Of a stretch of 64,000 bases of DNA, positions 48,501 to 59,874 are shown piece by piece. The first letter of the stretch is position 1. Every line of letters starts with the position of its first letter. The translations under genes were made by a program, and so were the position numbers. The notes beneath the pieces were generated by a model. The model had not been told where the DNA came from. It did not search any database and saw only the letters and a program-made list of their open reading frames with translations. The stretch is from Asterias amurensis (taxonomy: Eukaryota > Echinodermata > Asteroidea > Forcipulatida > Asteriidae), in the NCBI RefSeq assembly GCF_032118995.1, contig NC_092661.1:126501-190500 (forward strand), given 5' to 3'.

Positions 48501-51500
48501 TTCTTGCCGCTTACCGAGTTGGCGAAAACAACTCGGTATTTGTTGAGTGCTCTACAATAAATTGAAACTGCTTTCCTTGAGACAACTAATGTGTGATAAG
48601 AACTAAATACTTGGTAATTTCTTGAGTACATAAAATAAATAATAATAATAAGAAGAGAACTTTAACATCTAATAAATTGAAGACATGGTGTAATCATTCC
48701 CAAACACAGCTCATGGCATTAAGTCATGTGACAATAAAATTTAAACAAGTTCAAGGGACAAAATGTAAAATTTAAAATGTTCCTGAATTATTTGTTTGAC
48801 CCATTCTCTTATTCGAACAAATAATTAATATAGATTACAGAACAATGCCTAGCACAATAAAAACAAACACAGATGATTTTTTGAAAGTAAACCCGTTGTA
48901 AACACAGTTAAGTTATTTCTATTTCTCAATGATTAATTCCTGAATACTCACATGAACGCTGATTTGGATCCTTCACTTAATCTTACAGGAATCACATCTG
49001 CATAAGTTTCATCCATTGACAACATGACATTAATAGCGGACTGTCCAGAATGAGCGACGGACAAGAGTCTTGGTAGATCTCTGTAGGCGTCGGGTCCAGC
49101 AACAATATCCACTATCTTAGAACGTTCTAAAATCTCTTTCTTAAGACGTTCTGCCATGCAGCCTGGTATGAAGAGAGAAGGATTACATAAGGCTGGTTTT
49201 AAGACTCTTTATAAAGTCATCAAGATTCAAATAATAATGCATTTATAATGTGCCATATTGGGAGGGAGGGGATCCGTAAGACTGCAGGGGTTGTAGCCTA
49301 CAAGTTTTAACATTTGATAAGACTAGAATTAATGAGAAAATGTTGTTCACACAGTTTGAATATCTCAGTTTATGTTATAGCCTAGGCGAGTGTGCTACAA
49401 TACTCAACAGAATTGAACGAAAGATTTTTCAAAGTCAACATTAAAACACTATAGTATATATGTGATTTTTTCAAAATAGAGGTAAAATGTTACACAGCGA
49501 GGTACTATTATTCAATTGAATACAATACAATATACAATACAATGGGTTTTTTATATAGCGCCATTTCATTTCGACCACAGCGCTTTAAACGAACAATAGC
49601 AATGCAGATAATACAACAAATGAATAATGAAGCAATAAACAGACACTAAGGAAAAAGATGTTTTTTAAGTGCTTTCTTGAAAATAGGCAGTGAAATTGAG
49701 GTGCGTATTGTGATGGGAAGATGGTTCCACAGTCCTGGAGCGGCTAAGGAAAATGATTTATATGCAGCGGATTGAAGAGATTTGCTGCTCGGTTTATTTT
49801 CAGCAGGACGGGTTTTGTCTGATGCTGAGCGAAGCCCAACCCTAGTTTGAATGTGAAAAGAAAAACAAGATGAAAGATATGCTGGTGCAAGTCCTTTTAA
49901 GCATTTATACACATGCACCAATATTTTGAATTGAATGCGCTCTTTCACCGGGAGCCAATGTAGCTTTTTGAGAAAAGGAGTTGCATGATCATATTTAGAA
50001 GCACAAAATATTAGTTTGGCAGCCCAATTCTGAAGATGTTGAAGTCTATTAATTAGCTGTTCCGACGGGTCGGAACAGGTTTTGTTTTCGTCGAGATTTT
50101 TATTGTTTTTATTATTATTCTTTGTTTCCGCCTAAAACCCCATTGCATTTGTACACGTTTTTTGTTTATCCAAAAGAGTTAAATCATATATCAAATTGAA
50201 GCTTAGAACTTAAGCTTAATTCTAAATGTCACAAATGTTAAAATTTTTAATTAATTAACCACGTGACCCCCATTTGCATATTTAATTGGGAAATCTTTGT
50301 AGCATCATATCTTAAGAAGTTCACGGCCGATTCTTACCCTATTTGTAGGTATAGACTCCTTGGGGAGGGGAGATTAATTTTGAAAACCTGTGACCTCAAG
50401 ATGACCTCTACTTCCGGGTTAACCGGAAGTGGGACCATATCTCAAGTACTATACAACCGATTTTCAAACTTTTTTCAGTTTTAGACCCTTGGCGTTAAAA
50501 ATCAACTTTGAAAAACCGTGACCTCAAGTTGACCTCTACTTCCGGGTCAACCGGAAGTGGGACGATATCTCAAGAAGAACATGGCCGATTTTAGACTGTT
50601 TGTAATTAAAGACTCCTTGGGATTGGAGATTAGTTTGTAAAAACCGTGACCTCAAGTTGACCCTGTACTTCCGGGTAAACCGAAAGTGGGACCATATCTC
50701 AAGTACTATACAACCGATTTTCAAACTTTTTTCAGTTTTAGACCCCTTGGGCGATAAAGATAAACTTTGAAAAACCGTCACCTCAGGTTAACCTCTACTT
50801 CCGGGTCAACCGGAAGTGGGACCATATCTCGAGAAGTACACGGCAGATTTTAGACTGTTTGTAGTTACAGACTCCTAGGGAATTGGAGATAAGTTGCAAA
50901 AAACCGTTACCTCAAATTGACCTCTATTTCCGGGTCAACCGGAAGTGGGACCATATCTCAAGTACTGTACAACCAATTTTCTTACTTTTTTCAAGTTTAG
51001 ACCCCTTAGGCGTTGAAAATAAACTTTGAAAAACCGTGACCTCAAGTTGACCTCTACTTCCGAGTCACCCAGAAGTGGGAACAATATCGATTTTCTAACT
51101 TTTTTCAGTTAGAGACTCCTTGGGCATTGGAGATTAGCCTTTGGTTACCATGACCCCATGTCGACCTCTAATTCCGGGTCAACCGGAAGTGGCACCATAA
51201 CTCAAGACACTTTTCAGCATTTCAAACCTTTTTTCAGTTATAGATTCCTTGGTCATTTTAGCACATAATCCAAGCAAAAGAACACGGAACAGCTTTGTGT
51301 TTGTTCACAAACACCTAATGTCTAGTTTGAGTTGTGTTTGCTCCAAGTAAAAGTGCGTTGCCATAGTCCAATCGTGAAAGAACAAGAGACCTTGTAACCC
51401 TGCTACATGTGTCAACGTCTAGAAACCTTCTTATACGTGTAATGTTATGCAGATGGTATGACACAGACCTAGACAATGATGTTATTTGTGGAGACATAGA

Positions 51501-54500
51501 CATAAGATTGTCAAAGACAATGCCAAGGTTCCGAACAGTTTTAGTGGGTGTGATAATTTCATCTCCAATATGCAGTTGAACACTGGGCATGAGGCGATTG
51601 AAATGAGGTGAGGTTGCAACAAAGAACTCGGTTTTATTGTTGTTCAGTTTCAACATATTTTCAGTCATCCAGGATTTTAATTCTACAATGCACTTTGTGA
51701 GCGCCTGTAAGGCAGACTGAATAGATGATGAATCCGAAGGTGTGAAACTGGTATATATCTGAATATCATCAGCATAGATGCGATAGAGTAGATTGTTCCC
51801 CTTGATGATTCTACCAATGGGAATGGTGTAAATGGTAAAGGATTTCGGTCCAACAATTGATCCTTGCGGCAATCCATAAAGCATATCGTGTGAGGCTGAA
51901 TAAGTATTGTCTATCAAAACCAATCTCACATTCTAATCTGTTGAAAAGGACATTGTGATTAACAGTGTCGAATGCGGCACTTAGGTCTAAAAGCACCAGG
52001 AACACGCCCTTCTGATTGTGGATCATGCCCATGATATCACTTTTGACTTTCAGTAGTGCGGTTTCATTACTATGAGACACACAATAAGCTGACTGAAATT
52101 CCTCACCCAAACCGTTTTTAACAATGTGATCATTGATGTTGTTGACCACATGTTTCTCTATCAGCTTAGATAAGAACTTGATGTTAGCGACAGGACGATA
52201 GTTCTTGAGTTCGTCAGGATTCAGTGACCGCTTCTTAATGAGAGGGTTGAGTACAGTATGCTTTAGAATACTTGGGGAAAATGCCTGTTGTGAGAGACTT
52301 ATTTATGATGCGTGTTAAAACCGGTAGAAATATGGAAACATTAGCTTTAAGAAACCAAGTGGGTACAGGATCCAATATACAACTTTGTGGCAGCTTTGTT
52401 AACAAGCTTAATAACATCTTCTTCAGACACTTGACTGAATTCAGGTAGTTTACATGCTACACAAACATTGTGGGAATCACCACACGTTACACTTGATTGA
52501 ACATGTTTCATACTAGAATAAATGTTAGCAACTTTCTCTTGGAAATACACTGCAAAGTCATTACTTAAATCTTGTGCACACTCATATGCGGGTAACACTT
52601 TACTTGTATTATTCAAGAGCCCATTAACAATTTTAAACACAGTCTTTGTATCAGAAGCAGATTGCAGCTTTTCCGAAATATGCTGCTTTTTAACTTCCTC
52701 TATCCTGCAATTGACTGTTCAGTTTTGTTCAATATAAAGCTGGTGATGAACTTCTAGACGAGTCTTGCGCCACTTCTTTTCACACTTTCGTCGAATTCTG
52801 CGAGCTTCGTGTATGTTTGAGTTATACCAGGGTTGTCTAATTCTTGTTTTACGAGTTTTCATAGAGACAGGGGCAAAATGGTCCAAGGAATTGATTGTGC
52901 ACTGTTCAAATGCCTCCGTCAGACAATCGATATTATCAACTCCAGCTATAATGTCGTTTAACTTCAATTTCAACTCTTTCTGAAAGTTGGCTGTATCAAT
53001 TGTGCGAAAGTTCCGATTAGTAGTAACTTGTTTTGGGTTTTCTGCTTTGTCCAGCATGAGCTGAAAATCAACAACATGGTGATCTGAAAGCCTAACACCA
53101 ACTGTACAGGCCATGATGAGATTATCTTCAGGTCGAGACAGGACCAAGTCCAGTGTATGGCCACATATATGGGTTGCCCCATGAACAAATTGTTGAAAAC
53201 CAGCCATCTCAGCAGTTTCTAGAAAACGGGTGACGTCTGTTTTCTCCGGGCAATCGACATGAATGTTGAAGTCTCCCAACAGGACGACTTTGCCGGCTAT
53301 CGAGTTCACGCATATTAGAACGTTCGCAAAGTCATCAAGAAACTGTGAAGTCTTCAAACCATTATTTCTGGATGGGGGAGGTTTGTAGATCTGGATATAG
53401 TAGATCTTGCGTCCTGTGTTTGAAATGATTGTGTACTCAAAAGTAGCAGATTTGAAATTGAATGGTATAATCTGAAACTTCAGGGGGCATCTGTACAAGA
53501 CACCAATTCCACCATAGTTATCGGAATCTCTCGCAGCATTGATGAACATATAGCCTGGAGGGCAGAGTTCCCCAATAATAACATTATCAGAGTCATTCAG
53601 CCAGGTCTCTGTTAGAAATAATGCGTCAATCCCCTTGTCCAGCACATACTCAGAACAGCTGATTGTCTTATTTCTTACTGAATGCGCATTCCACAAACTA
53701 AATTTAAGGAAATGTGAAATGTAAACAGATCTATTACGATGCTTACGGATCCCTGCACGCACTCCTCTATGAGTTGAAGGTTTGGATTGTATTTTGAGAG
53801 ACGTTATGTTCAACCATGAACTTAAGGGCACAGTCAATGTTCCAGTGTTCATATTTGAAAAAGATAAGACTGCCGGACGTATCAAGCTTTGAGTTTACTG
53901 GCCTGGCCAAAATAATGCTAAAACTACTGGCCCCTGCCCTGCAGTCCAGTGCAAATTGCAAGCATAATTGGAGCATTAATGTAATCACTTACATTACGTT
54001 TTAACCTCACACCGAAATAAAGATTGAATTCAACCTCCAGAAAACTGGTTTTGTATTAAGTTTCCAAGATTCAAAATAACTTTAGAGGATAATTTTGTTG
54101 TGTCTGAAATACTGCTTTGGCAGTGGCTACAACCGCAGGATACCCAAAGTCCTATTCCTCACCGCTCTCAATGCAGCCAGAGCCATAACCATAGCAATAG
54201 CCATAGTCACTTCGTTTACTCTTACCTAAAAGGCCAACTTTAAGAGGAGGTTGTCCCTTTTTTCTTCTCTTCTTAAGTGCCTGGAAATATTCCAATCTGT
54301 TCCAAATCTTCTGCTCTGCATTTTCTCTGATGGCACATGTGACAGCTAAGATCACATCAGCCTAAATAAAGAGGTAACAAATAAAAGAAACTTTTATAAT
54401 CCTCTCTCTTGGTCATAATGTGTAATGTGATTTTTAATGGTTTATGCCTAATATTTTAATTGTTTTGTCAATGTCACGCACAGCATTGTCTGGAATTAGC

Positions 54501-57016
54501 GCAACTTGAATTACATAGCTACATGTTTTTCTATATGGTTTTCATTTCTAAAACTTTTAACTACTTAGTCTACATGTAGGTTTAAACAGTCACTAACAGT
54601 GCCTTTTTAAATGTATTTCTTTTAAATTAATGCAATATTCATTCTATAAACAGCTATGGCTCCTAAAGAATGATACCCAAGCCTACACCCTCATATAGAC
54701 TGTGTCGAGGGTAACCCTGTTTTAGCCCCAGGAGTAGGTGACAACCAAGTCCCTGGGGCAGTCAAATGTAACCCTAATGGATAATTTATTTAAAAAAAAA
54801 TAATAATAACCAGGTAAAAGCATACATCAAATCACACATACACAAAAGCAGAGTGAAGAAAATAAGTTATCAATTAAAGGTTAAAACATGCATGAGATGC
54901 ACACACACACTAAAGTATAGCAAGAAGAAAAAATAATTATGCATACAAGTAAAGCTGGTAAGCACCGGCAAATACACACACAAAAGTATAGTTAAGAGAA
55001 TATTATGCAAAACTATTAAAAGCATGCATCAAATACACCCACAGTGACACACAAAACTATAGTTAAGAGAATATATAAACTTTGCATAAACTGGTAAAAG
55101 TATGCATCAAATACACACACAAAAGCATAGATAAGAAAATGTAAACCATGTAAACTGGTAAACGCATGTATCAAATACACACTTAAAAGCATAGTTAAAG
55201 AGAATATTAAACTGTGCATAAAATGGTTTACATGTAGCATGCATAAAATACAGACACAAAAGCACACGTGCAGTTAAGAGAATATAAATATAAAGCTAGA
55301 CCCAGAAGCTGAGGCGCTGTATTCCTTTTTTTGGAAATTTTGACATTGATACATTGTAGTATAAAGGGGCAGACAGATAATGTCAAAATTTCGAAATAAG
55401 AAATACAGCGCCCCAGTTACTGGGTCTAGGTAAAAGCATGCATCAAATACAAACAAAGAATATCAATAAGCAAGCAAAGGCATAAAAAACATTGCAAAGT
55501 TGGAGGTAAAACAAGTTTTAGAATAGGATTTTAAAATTGGGAGACAATGCTATAATTTATCTCAAACTACTGGCAGTGGCTGACAGGACAGGCGCCAACA
55601 TGCACCACAAAATATAACTGGAAAAAATTTAATAAGAAATTGGTCAATGGTAGAAAGTCTTACCTTTAAAACATCCTGCACTTTTTGAAATCCATTTTCT
55701 TGTAGTATTGCCCAAGCAATCTCTGTGTCGTTAACATTCATCTGGCATCCATACGTCTCAAAATATACTGAGAAATGATTTCAAGTGAAGTATAAAGAAC
55801 GTAAACACACCGAAATGGCCAATTCCTTCTTATCTAATAAATGAACTAAATACACAACAAACTTCAAAAGATCAACATAAACAAATATATATATGTTCAC
55901 AAGAACAGAACAGTTCATTTGCAATCAATTGGTCATTAAACCAAACAATCATAATTCAATTGGTGAAAACTTTAACTCCACGTATTGCAAAAATGTTAAT
56001 CAAAAAGCAATATATAGTTCTAAAAGATTGTTGATGAATAGAATGCTATCATGGCAGCATGGGCAGGGAGGTGGGAATAAATTATTGTGCACAAAAGAAT
56101 AAAAACAATTATTGCTAAAAAAGATCATGTGTATCGTAGGAGGTCCTGTTTTCGAGGTGTCCCTAAAATCGTGGCAAATCTTTTACCTCTCAGTAAACAG
56201 TCCCTAGAGATAAAAAGTGTGTGGTTTTATTTGCCAAGCAAAGAGTCTCCTCTCCCTTGACCAAAACTTAGAGACACGTAAGGCTCTACTGGTTATTTGC
56301 ACGTACTTGTAAATGCAAAAAGTTTTGTATTTTAGGCATTTAGGGGGGGGGGGTGAGCTTTGAAAAATCTCACGCATAGCTGGCCTCTGGACTTGGCATC
56401 TCTGTCAAAGAAAAAGGCACAATACCATGAAAACTGGTAAGGTAAGAGGAGGATATAAAAGTTATGAGTTAGTCCATGGTTAGTTAGTCATTATTCAGTT
56501 CATGAGTTGACAAAATTAAAACGAACCTTTTCTGTTCCTAGCTTCAAATGAATTCGCCTCAAGATATGGAACAGAATCTGCAGTCGAGAAATCTTCACCG
56601 TGAATGACAGGATTGGAAACATTGTCATCAACATTCGATATGATAAAATCTTGCAAGGAAGGCCCATCTTTCAATTTGTCCTGAAATGCCACTTTAATCT
56701 TGGGTAACTTTGTTGGATTGGTACTGGTAGACGGCGTACATGATGTAGCTGGCGGTTCATTGCTATACTTTCTAATGTTGACATGATTACCAATGAAATT
56801 GCGGTGGTGGCTTTTTTTATTTTCGCGACTATTCAATGCTGACTCACAGTTTCTCAAGCACAAATTATGAATTCCTTCAATGTGATATGTACTTATCTGT
56901 TGCCTCATGCCACAGAGAAAGTAAGGATGGCAAGAAACAGTTGTCTGTCTTTTAAGAGACAAAACTTTTGTGAAACAAGTTCCAATTCTCGTTGTGCCTG
57001 CCATGGAAGCCGCCAT
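39405..57016 (-). CDS. CDK5RAP1: Mitochondrial tRNA methylthiotransferase CDK5RAP1
   Basis: Complete: ten exons (57016-56527, 55767-55664, 54361-54226, 49162-48952, 48123-48003, 47501-47146, 46133-45947, 45384-45235, 40253-40113, 39512-39405) sum to 2004 nt, 667 residues, with all phases continuous. The family is a radical-SAM enzyme that adds the 2-methylthio group to i6A37 of mitochondrial tRNAs. Seen in order: a basic, mitochondrial-targeting-like N terminus; the N-terminal MTTase domain with cluster cysteines in YGCQMN, VTCAIRE and GCMAE; the radical-[11 protein letters not shown] motif; '[10 protein letters not shown]', '[15 protein letters not shown]', '[10 protein letters not shown]', '[13 protein letters not shown]'; and a C-terminal TRAM domain ('[14 protein letters not shown]', 'QPGDYVAVH'). 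The N terminus is longer than the human protein's. Intron 3 (5 kb) holds a broken LINE; intron 8 is also 5 kb. Confidence 0.96.
39870..39945 (-). repeat. tRNA-derived SINE fragment
   Basis: 'cacaagtgtcacgactggga' followed by 'cttgaacccacactctgctg' and 'atcagaaac' matches the copy at 47710-47770 and part of 37115-37150. Confidence 0.55.
40113..40253 (-). CDS. CDK5RAP1: CDK5RAP1 exon 9 (TRAM domain)
   Basis: Encodes [20 protein letters not shown]...[10 protein letters not shown]. The acceptor is atttag|GTC and the donor is CAT|gtaagt. Confidence 0.93.
40440..40775 (+). mobile_element. CR1/L2-like LINE 3' end (5'-truncated)
   Basis: The frame ending at 40673 carries the typical C-terminal reverse-transcriptase tail of non-LTR elements ('[11 protein letters not shown]', '[18 protein letters not shown]', '[10 protein letters not shown]'), followed by a short 3'UTR with the 'gcgctttgatcaag' ... 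'gcgcattataaata' motif. It is truncated upstream and lies antisense in CDK5RAP1 intron 8, about 190 bp 5' of exon 9. Confidence 0.8.
44571..44636. repeat. (GATT)n-type simple repeat
   Basis: 'gattgattgaatgaatgatt' and variants repeat for ~65 bp in CDK5RAP1 intron 8. Confidence 0.85.
45235..45384 (-). CDS. CDK5RAP1: CDK5RAP1 exon 8
   Basis: Encodes [20 protein letters not shown]... to LVLIDG, the linker into the TRAM domain. The acceptor is cttag|AAA and the donor is GGG|gtaagt. Confidence 0.92.
45947..46133 (-). CDS. CDK5RAP1: CDK5RAP1 exon 7
   Basis: Encodes [10 protein letters not shown]...[19 protein letters not shown]...LFAYSMRK, a highly conserved part of the radical-SAM barrel. The donor is AAA|gtaagt. 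Confidence 0.95.
46260..46445. repeat. Dispersed repeat shared with REPS intron
   Basis: 'acatgcccgatacatgtact' through 'cccttgccctttcaaaatcg' matches 61528-61703 in the REPS gene over ~170 bp ('ccctttaccaaggagaaa', 'tgccttggtgcccttgccct'). It is non-coding despite open frames. Confidence 0.8.
46700..46920 (-). repeat. tRNA-derived SINE, ~210 bp
   Basis: Contains 'gggattcgaacccacgaccc' (reverse of a pol III B box) and 'ttaccaactagactaccgag' (reverse A-box region), flanked by 'gtcctgtgaaaaaatatcac'. Related copies lie at 62020-62135 and 62700-62915. The anticodon-arm spacing does not form a functional tRNA. Confidence 0.75.
47146..47501 (-). CDS. CDK5RAP1: CDK5RAP1 exon 6
   Basis: Encodes [17 protein letters not shown]...[12 protein letters not shown]...[20 protein letters not shown]...[18 protein letters not shown], a core part of the radical-SAM domain. 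It is the longest internal exon. Confidence 0.95.
47570..47960. repeat. SINE-like repeat with nested fold-back element
   Basis: The outer repeat (from 'ggggctgaaacagggttacc' to 'gctcttaaccactaggcc') resembles a tRNA-SINE. It is split at about 47771-47941 by a palindromic insert. Confidence 0.6.
47771..47941. mobile_element. Palindromic MITE nested in a SINE
   Basis: 'atttcacaaaactcttccta' at the left mirrors 'actctttgtgaaat' at the right. Internal 'ttaagactaatcttaggact' and 'aagattaatcctaagttagg' give further complementary arms with 'gacgagtcc'. It interrupts the SINE phrase 'cagaaacacc...agcttgagt'. Confidence 0.8.
48003..48123 (-). CDS. CDK5RAP1: CDK5RAP1 exon 5 (radical-SAM Cys motif)
   Basis: Encodes [20 protein letters not shown]..., with the CxxxCxxC that binds the catalytic [4Fe-4S]-SAM cluster. 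The acceptor is ctgtag|A and the donor is CAG|gtagga. Confidence 0.96.
48216..48380. repeat. Palindromic dispersed repeat in CDK5RAP1 intron 4
   Basis: 'ggtcgttcacacgccgtact' and 'gtgcgtgtgaacgc' with repeated 'ttagaccgg' and 'ggtctaag' words in both orientations. It resembles the block at 720-976. Confidence 0.5.
48952..49162 (-). CDS. CDK5RAP1: CDK5RAP1 exon 4
   Basis: Encodes [11 protein letters not shown]...[19 protein letters not shown]...[10 protein letters not shown], the end of the N-terminal MTTase domain including its third cluster cysteine. The acceptor is taccag|GC. Confidence 0.95.
49520..53990 (-). mobile_element. CR1/L2-like LINE, broken, in CDK5RAP1 intron 3
   Basis: On the minus strand: an APE-type endonuclease (52719-53885; 'WNAHSVRNK', 'LFLTETWL', '[11 protein letters not shown]', 'LSDHHVV'), then reverse-transcriptase pieces in several frames ('[13 protein letters not shown]', 'LPQGSIVGP', 'YADDIQIY'), then the RT C terminus (49646-50050; '[16 protein letters not shown]', 'LWNHLP'). 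The RT is broken by frameshifts near 51930 and 52240-52350 and by a 1.26-kb insertion at about 50055-51318. It is not competent to move by itself. It lies in the same orientation as the host gene. Confidence 0.88.
50055..51318. mobile_element. Repeat-rich insertion splitting the LINE
   Basis: The RT frame ends in '...ANTTQTR' at one edge and resumes '...[13 protein letters not shown]' at the other. The left end holds a perfect palindrome 'ctgttccgacgggtcggaacag' (22 nt span 50057-50082; arms ctgttccgac/gtcggaacag). The right end holds the hairpin 'gtgtttgttcacaaacac' followed by 'ctaat'. In between are about eight copies of a ~130-bp tandem unit with 'ccggaagtgggaccatatct' and 'ttttcagttttagacccctt'. 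No coding region. The 3' hairpin plus CTAA is reminiscent of Helitron/Helentron-type ends. Confidence 0.65.
54226..54361 (-). CDS. CDK5RAP1: CDK5RAP1 exon 3
   Basis: Encodes [20 protein letters not shown]...PPLKVGLLG, with the second N-terminal cluster cysteine (VTC). The acceptor is atttag|GCT and the donor is G|gtaaga. Confidence 0.94.
54815..55480. repeat. ~65-bp diverged tandem repeat in CDK5RAP1 intron 2
   Basis: 'aaagcatgcatcaaatacac' with 'acacaaaagcatagttaaga' and 'gaatataaactgtgcataaa' recurs about eight times. It is interrupted at 55296-55429 by an inverted-repeat element and resumes at 55432 with 'aaaagcatgcatcaaataca'. Confidence 0.85.
55296..55429. mobile_element. 134-bp MITE nested in minisatellite
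   Basis: Terminal inverted repeats 'ctagacccagaagctgaggc' and 'gccccagttactgggtctag', extending inward through 'gctgtatt/aatacagc'. It sits inside the 65-bp tandem array, so it inserted after the array formed. Confidence 0.85.
55664..55767 (-). CDS. CDK5RAP1: CDK5RAP1 exon 2
   Basis: Encodes [20 protein letters not shown]...VQDVLK, the family's most conserved N-terminal motif with the first cluster cysteine. The acceptor is tctcag|TA and the donor is AAG|gtaaga. Confidence 0.95.
56527..57016 (-). CDS. CDK5RAP1: CDK5RAP1 exon 1
   Basis: Encodes 163 residues from [12 protein letters not shown] to FEARNRK plus one nt. The first ~40 residues are basic and hydroxyl-rich with no acidic residue, as in a mitochondrial presequence. 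'[11 protein letters not shown]' and '[15 protein letters not shown]' match the family's pre-domain region. The ATG at 57016 has a good context (aaaacATGG). The donor AAAG|gttcgt is weak but is fixed by homology and phase. Confidence 0.88.
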
Positions 57017-59874
57017 GTTTTAGTCTCTTTAAAGTTGGGCTCTTGGGGGCGCTCTTCAAAAATCCAGTCCTGGAGATGAGAGGGGCGGGGTAACTTGTGG
57101 GGGTGGTAAATGTGGGGGAGTGTCTGGGGGGGGGGTTAAAGACTTTCTAATGTTGATAAGTTGGTTTTCTTGTATAAATTATTATACATAAGTAAAAGCT
57201 CAGATAATATACACAAACACACTCCCCACATGTTACCCCCCTCCCCCCCCCCCAAAAGAAAAGAAACCTACAATTCTGCAGAAAAATCACAAATCCAGCA
57301 GTTAAATACAAAAATTGCCAAAATAAAAAAATAATTCACAAGGAATAAGTCTAGCACTTTAATCAAGTTTAGGCCTGGGGTGGGGGCAAGGGAATCACAA
57401 GGGGCAAGTCCAGCTGATTAATAAAATTTTGGTAGAAAGGAAAAAATAAAAAGGGTAGGTCCAGCAGTTTCGGCAAAAAATGAAAAAGTCACGAGGGGCA
57501 AGTCTGTCAGTTTAATCAAATTTAGAAAACTTAAACGAATCTCAAGGGGCAAGAGCAAGTTCCTGCATGTACGTCTTAGCTAACTCGTTTCTCTTTTCCA
57601 TGATACGGGACAAGGTGGTGTACTAAAACCAGGAAGAAGAGCCAAACACTACACAAGCATTATTAGGTTCAGTATTTATTATTTGTATCCCAAATGCAAA
57701 ATGTGCATTAATAACAATAATGATCATCTACCACCATTCTTAATACAATGAGTAGCATGGCCAAATGGAATAATACTTTGAAACTAAAGCCTTGGTGTTG
57801 GCTATGACTTCAGTGCTCAATGACTTACTATAATGTTGTCAATGGCAACAGCCATAGCCAAGTGTCTAGGTTCAGACATGGATTAAATTGAGTTTACAGT
57901 TTGAAGGACTTATTAGTTTCTCTTATCACTTATAAGGATACAGCTAGTGAAATTTAATATACATATACAATATTGCAAATTTACAAGTATACACATTAGG
58001 TCGTTACTTGGGGTCAGACCATGACATACATGCACCGTGGTAGGCCATTTACCAAGCACTACTAAAGATTTCTCTTTCCTTTCAAACTTGCTAAGTTTTG
58101 GTACTCGCTAAAGCAAACACCTTTTGTAGATAAAAGGTTTCGGTCATGACATGAATCCCTACTCCCTGTGAATGAAGATGTATGTAACATAATTGCTTGC
58201 AGAAGTTTCAGCTTCATTAGTGGTCAAGTTATTGAGGAAAAAGTGAAAATCACAGTGCAATGTTTTCAGGAAAGATGTGTGAATCCGTTTGTTTTACTCA
58301 TTTCTCAAAAACTACAGCACCTCAGCAAGTAATATAAGGAAAGCTTTCTACTATCACTATCTTTAATCTGTGGACATTTGTGTTTTGTTCCATACAAAAA
58401 GTACCCATACCCTTTAAAGAGTTTACTTCAGGAGACTAGGGGAAGTCTAACTTACATGTATGGTCTGCTTTAACAAAAAGTTCCCAAGCAAACTTTCCGA
58501 TAGTTTTATACATTTTAAGTAAGCGTCAATAATACTTGTTTTCCATTAATATCATAATTCATAATTAATCAAATAAAAGCACAGTCTGCCACCAGACAAC
58601 AAATTTAAGTAAAACAGTTTTTTTTACAATGAAAGTCTTTGATTTCTTCAAAAGGTCAATGTTTCCTTGGGAAATATTCTTCATTGAATGGTTTGAAAAA
58701 ACAATTTATTTAGGAGCAAAGCATGTTAGTTTCATACACTTATATAATGACTAATCTTGATATCATGCAATGGTCAGTGAACAAATATTTATTTATTCCA
58801 ACTAAACTTGGAATGTTTGAGATCGCAAATCTCTTGACCAGTCCACAGTAACGCTTGAAATAGTTTTCTTGATTGATTATTGTGTCCTTATTTTATTTGG
58901 TCATTTTGAATAGACCTTTAGTTCCCATTTGACTGTCAAGCAATTTAACACGAATAAATATACTTATTTGGCTAAAATTCCTGGCAGAAGTAATTAAAAA
59001 TTTAGATTTATGTTTGAGAGAATATACAGGTTAGCAGCAACAGATATTAAATGAGTACTTGAAGAAATAGCAGCAGGAACAACATGGGGGTAGCAAACAA
59101 CAATCATCAAATAATCAGAATCAAGGGTTTACATCACATGCCAGTCATATATAAGTAGACAATGGAATAAATAAAGGTATCAAGTTATCCCAAAAGATGT
59201 GAAGGGTTTATATAAAGACATAAACGATACCTTTCAGGCATTAGTCATGTACAAATTTATATCAAACACTGTTCTAGTTCCTATGAAAACAAACCACAAG
59301 GGAAACTGTATGGTACATCTTGTATGATTTTCCGGCAAAGACAAATTGATAAGAGTGGAAAATTGAACCTGAGAACTGCAACCCCATTAATCTGGAGGCC
59401 CCAGGTTCAATTCCTGCGCTAATGATTTTGTCATTGTTAAACATAAACGCTTTTGTAATTATGCCTGAAATGTGATGGGATAACATTGTACGGAAAGAAA
59501 TATGTAACCAGAACTCTTTCATTCAGCATGACTAAAAAATAATAAAGGATATTTGAAAAACAAGATTACAACTGAAAGAATTCTCTTTATGACATTCCAG
59601 TTAATCAATCTTCAAGCTACGGAGAAGAAATTGGAGCTTTGTGAACGTGTGTCAATATTCACCATCTTGAATATAACTTCACAATGTATCTCCTCATTGG
59701 AAGCTCAACTGAAATATTACCAATGAAACTGGGAAGCAAGGAACAAACCCCAAATAGCAAATGTTCTAAGTTATAAGGGTCAAGATAAAATTGCCATCAC
59801 AAAACAGAATAAAGAGTTAACAGTCTCAAGAAAAATACACTATTTATTTAGCATTAGAGATGATGCTGAAAGCC
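57017..59874. other. CDK5RAP1 promoter side and REPS 3'UTR region
   Basis: Both flanking genes are on the minus strand, so this holds the CDK5RAP1 5' flank (right of 57016) and the REPS 3'UTR (left of 59875). G/C homopolymer tracts lie at 57125-57136 and 57238-57253. Degenerate ~65-bp repeats with 'aaggggcaagtc' lie at 57290-57550, and a SINE-like B-box fragment ('ccccaggttcaattcctgcg') lies at 59345-59425. No other gene is seen. Confidence 0.5.
57082..57090. promoter_or_regulatory. GC box upstream of CDK5RAP1
   Basis: 'ggggcgggg', an Sp1-type GC box, lies about 70 nt upstream of the CDK5RAP1 start codon. A housekeeping-type promoter is plausible; no TATA box is evident. Confidence 0.3.

Noticed and set aside
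51315..53885. Functional host gene for an endonuclease/reverse transcriptase
   Set aside because: Motif order and frameshifts identify a decayed LINE within an intron, not a host gene or an intact element.
55016..55267. Hydrophobic 83-residue minus-strand frame
   Set aside because: It is a translation of the 65-bp tandem repeat in CDK5RAP1 intron 2.
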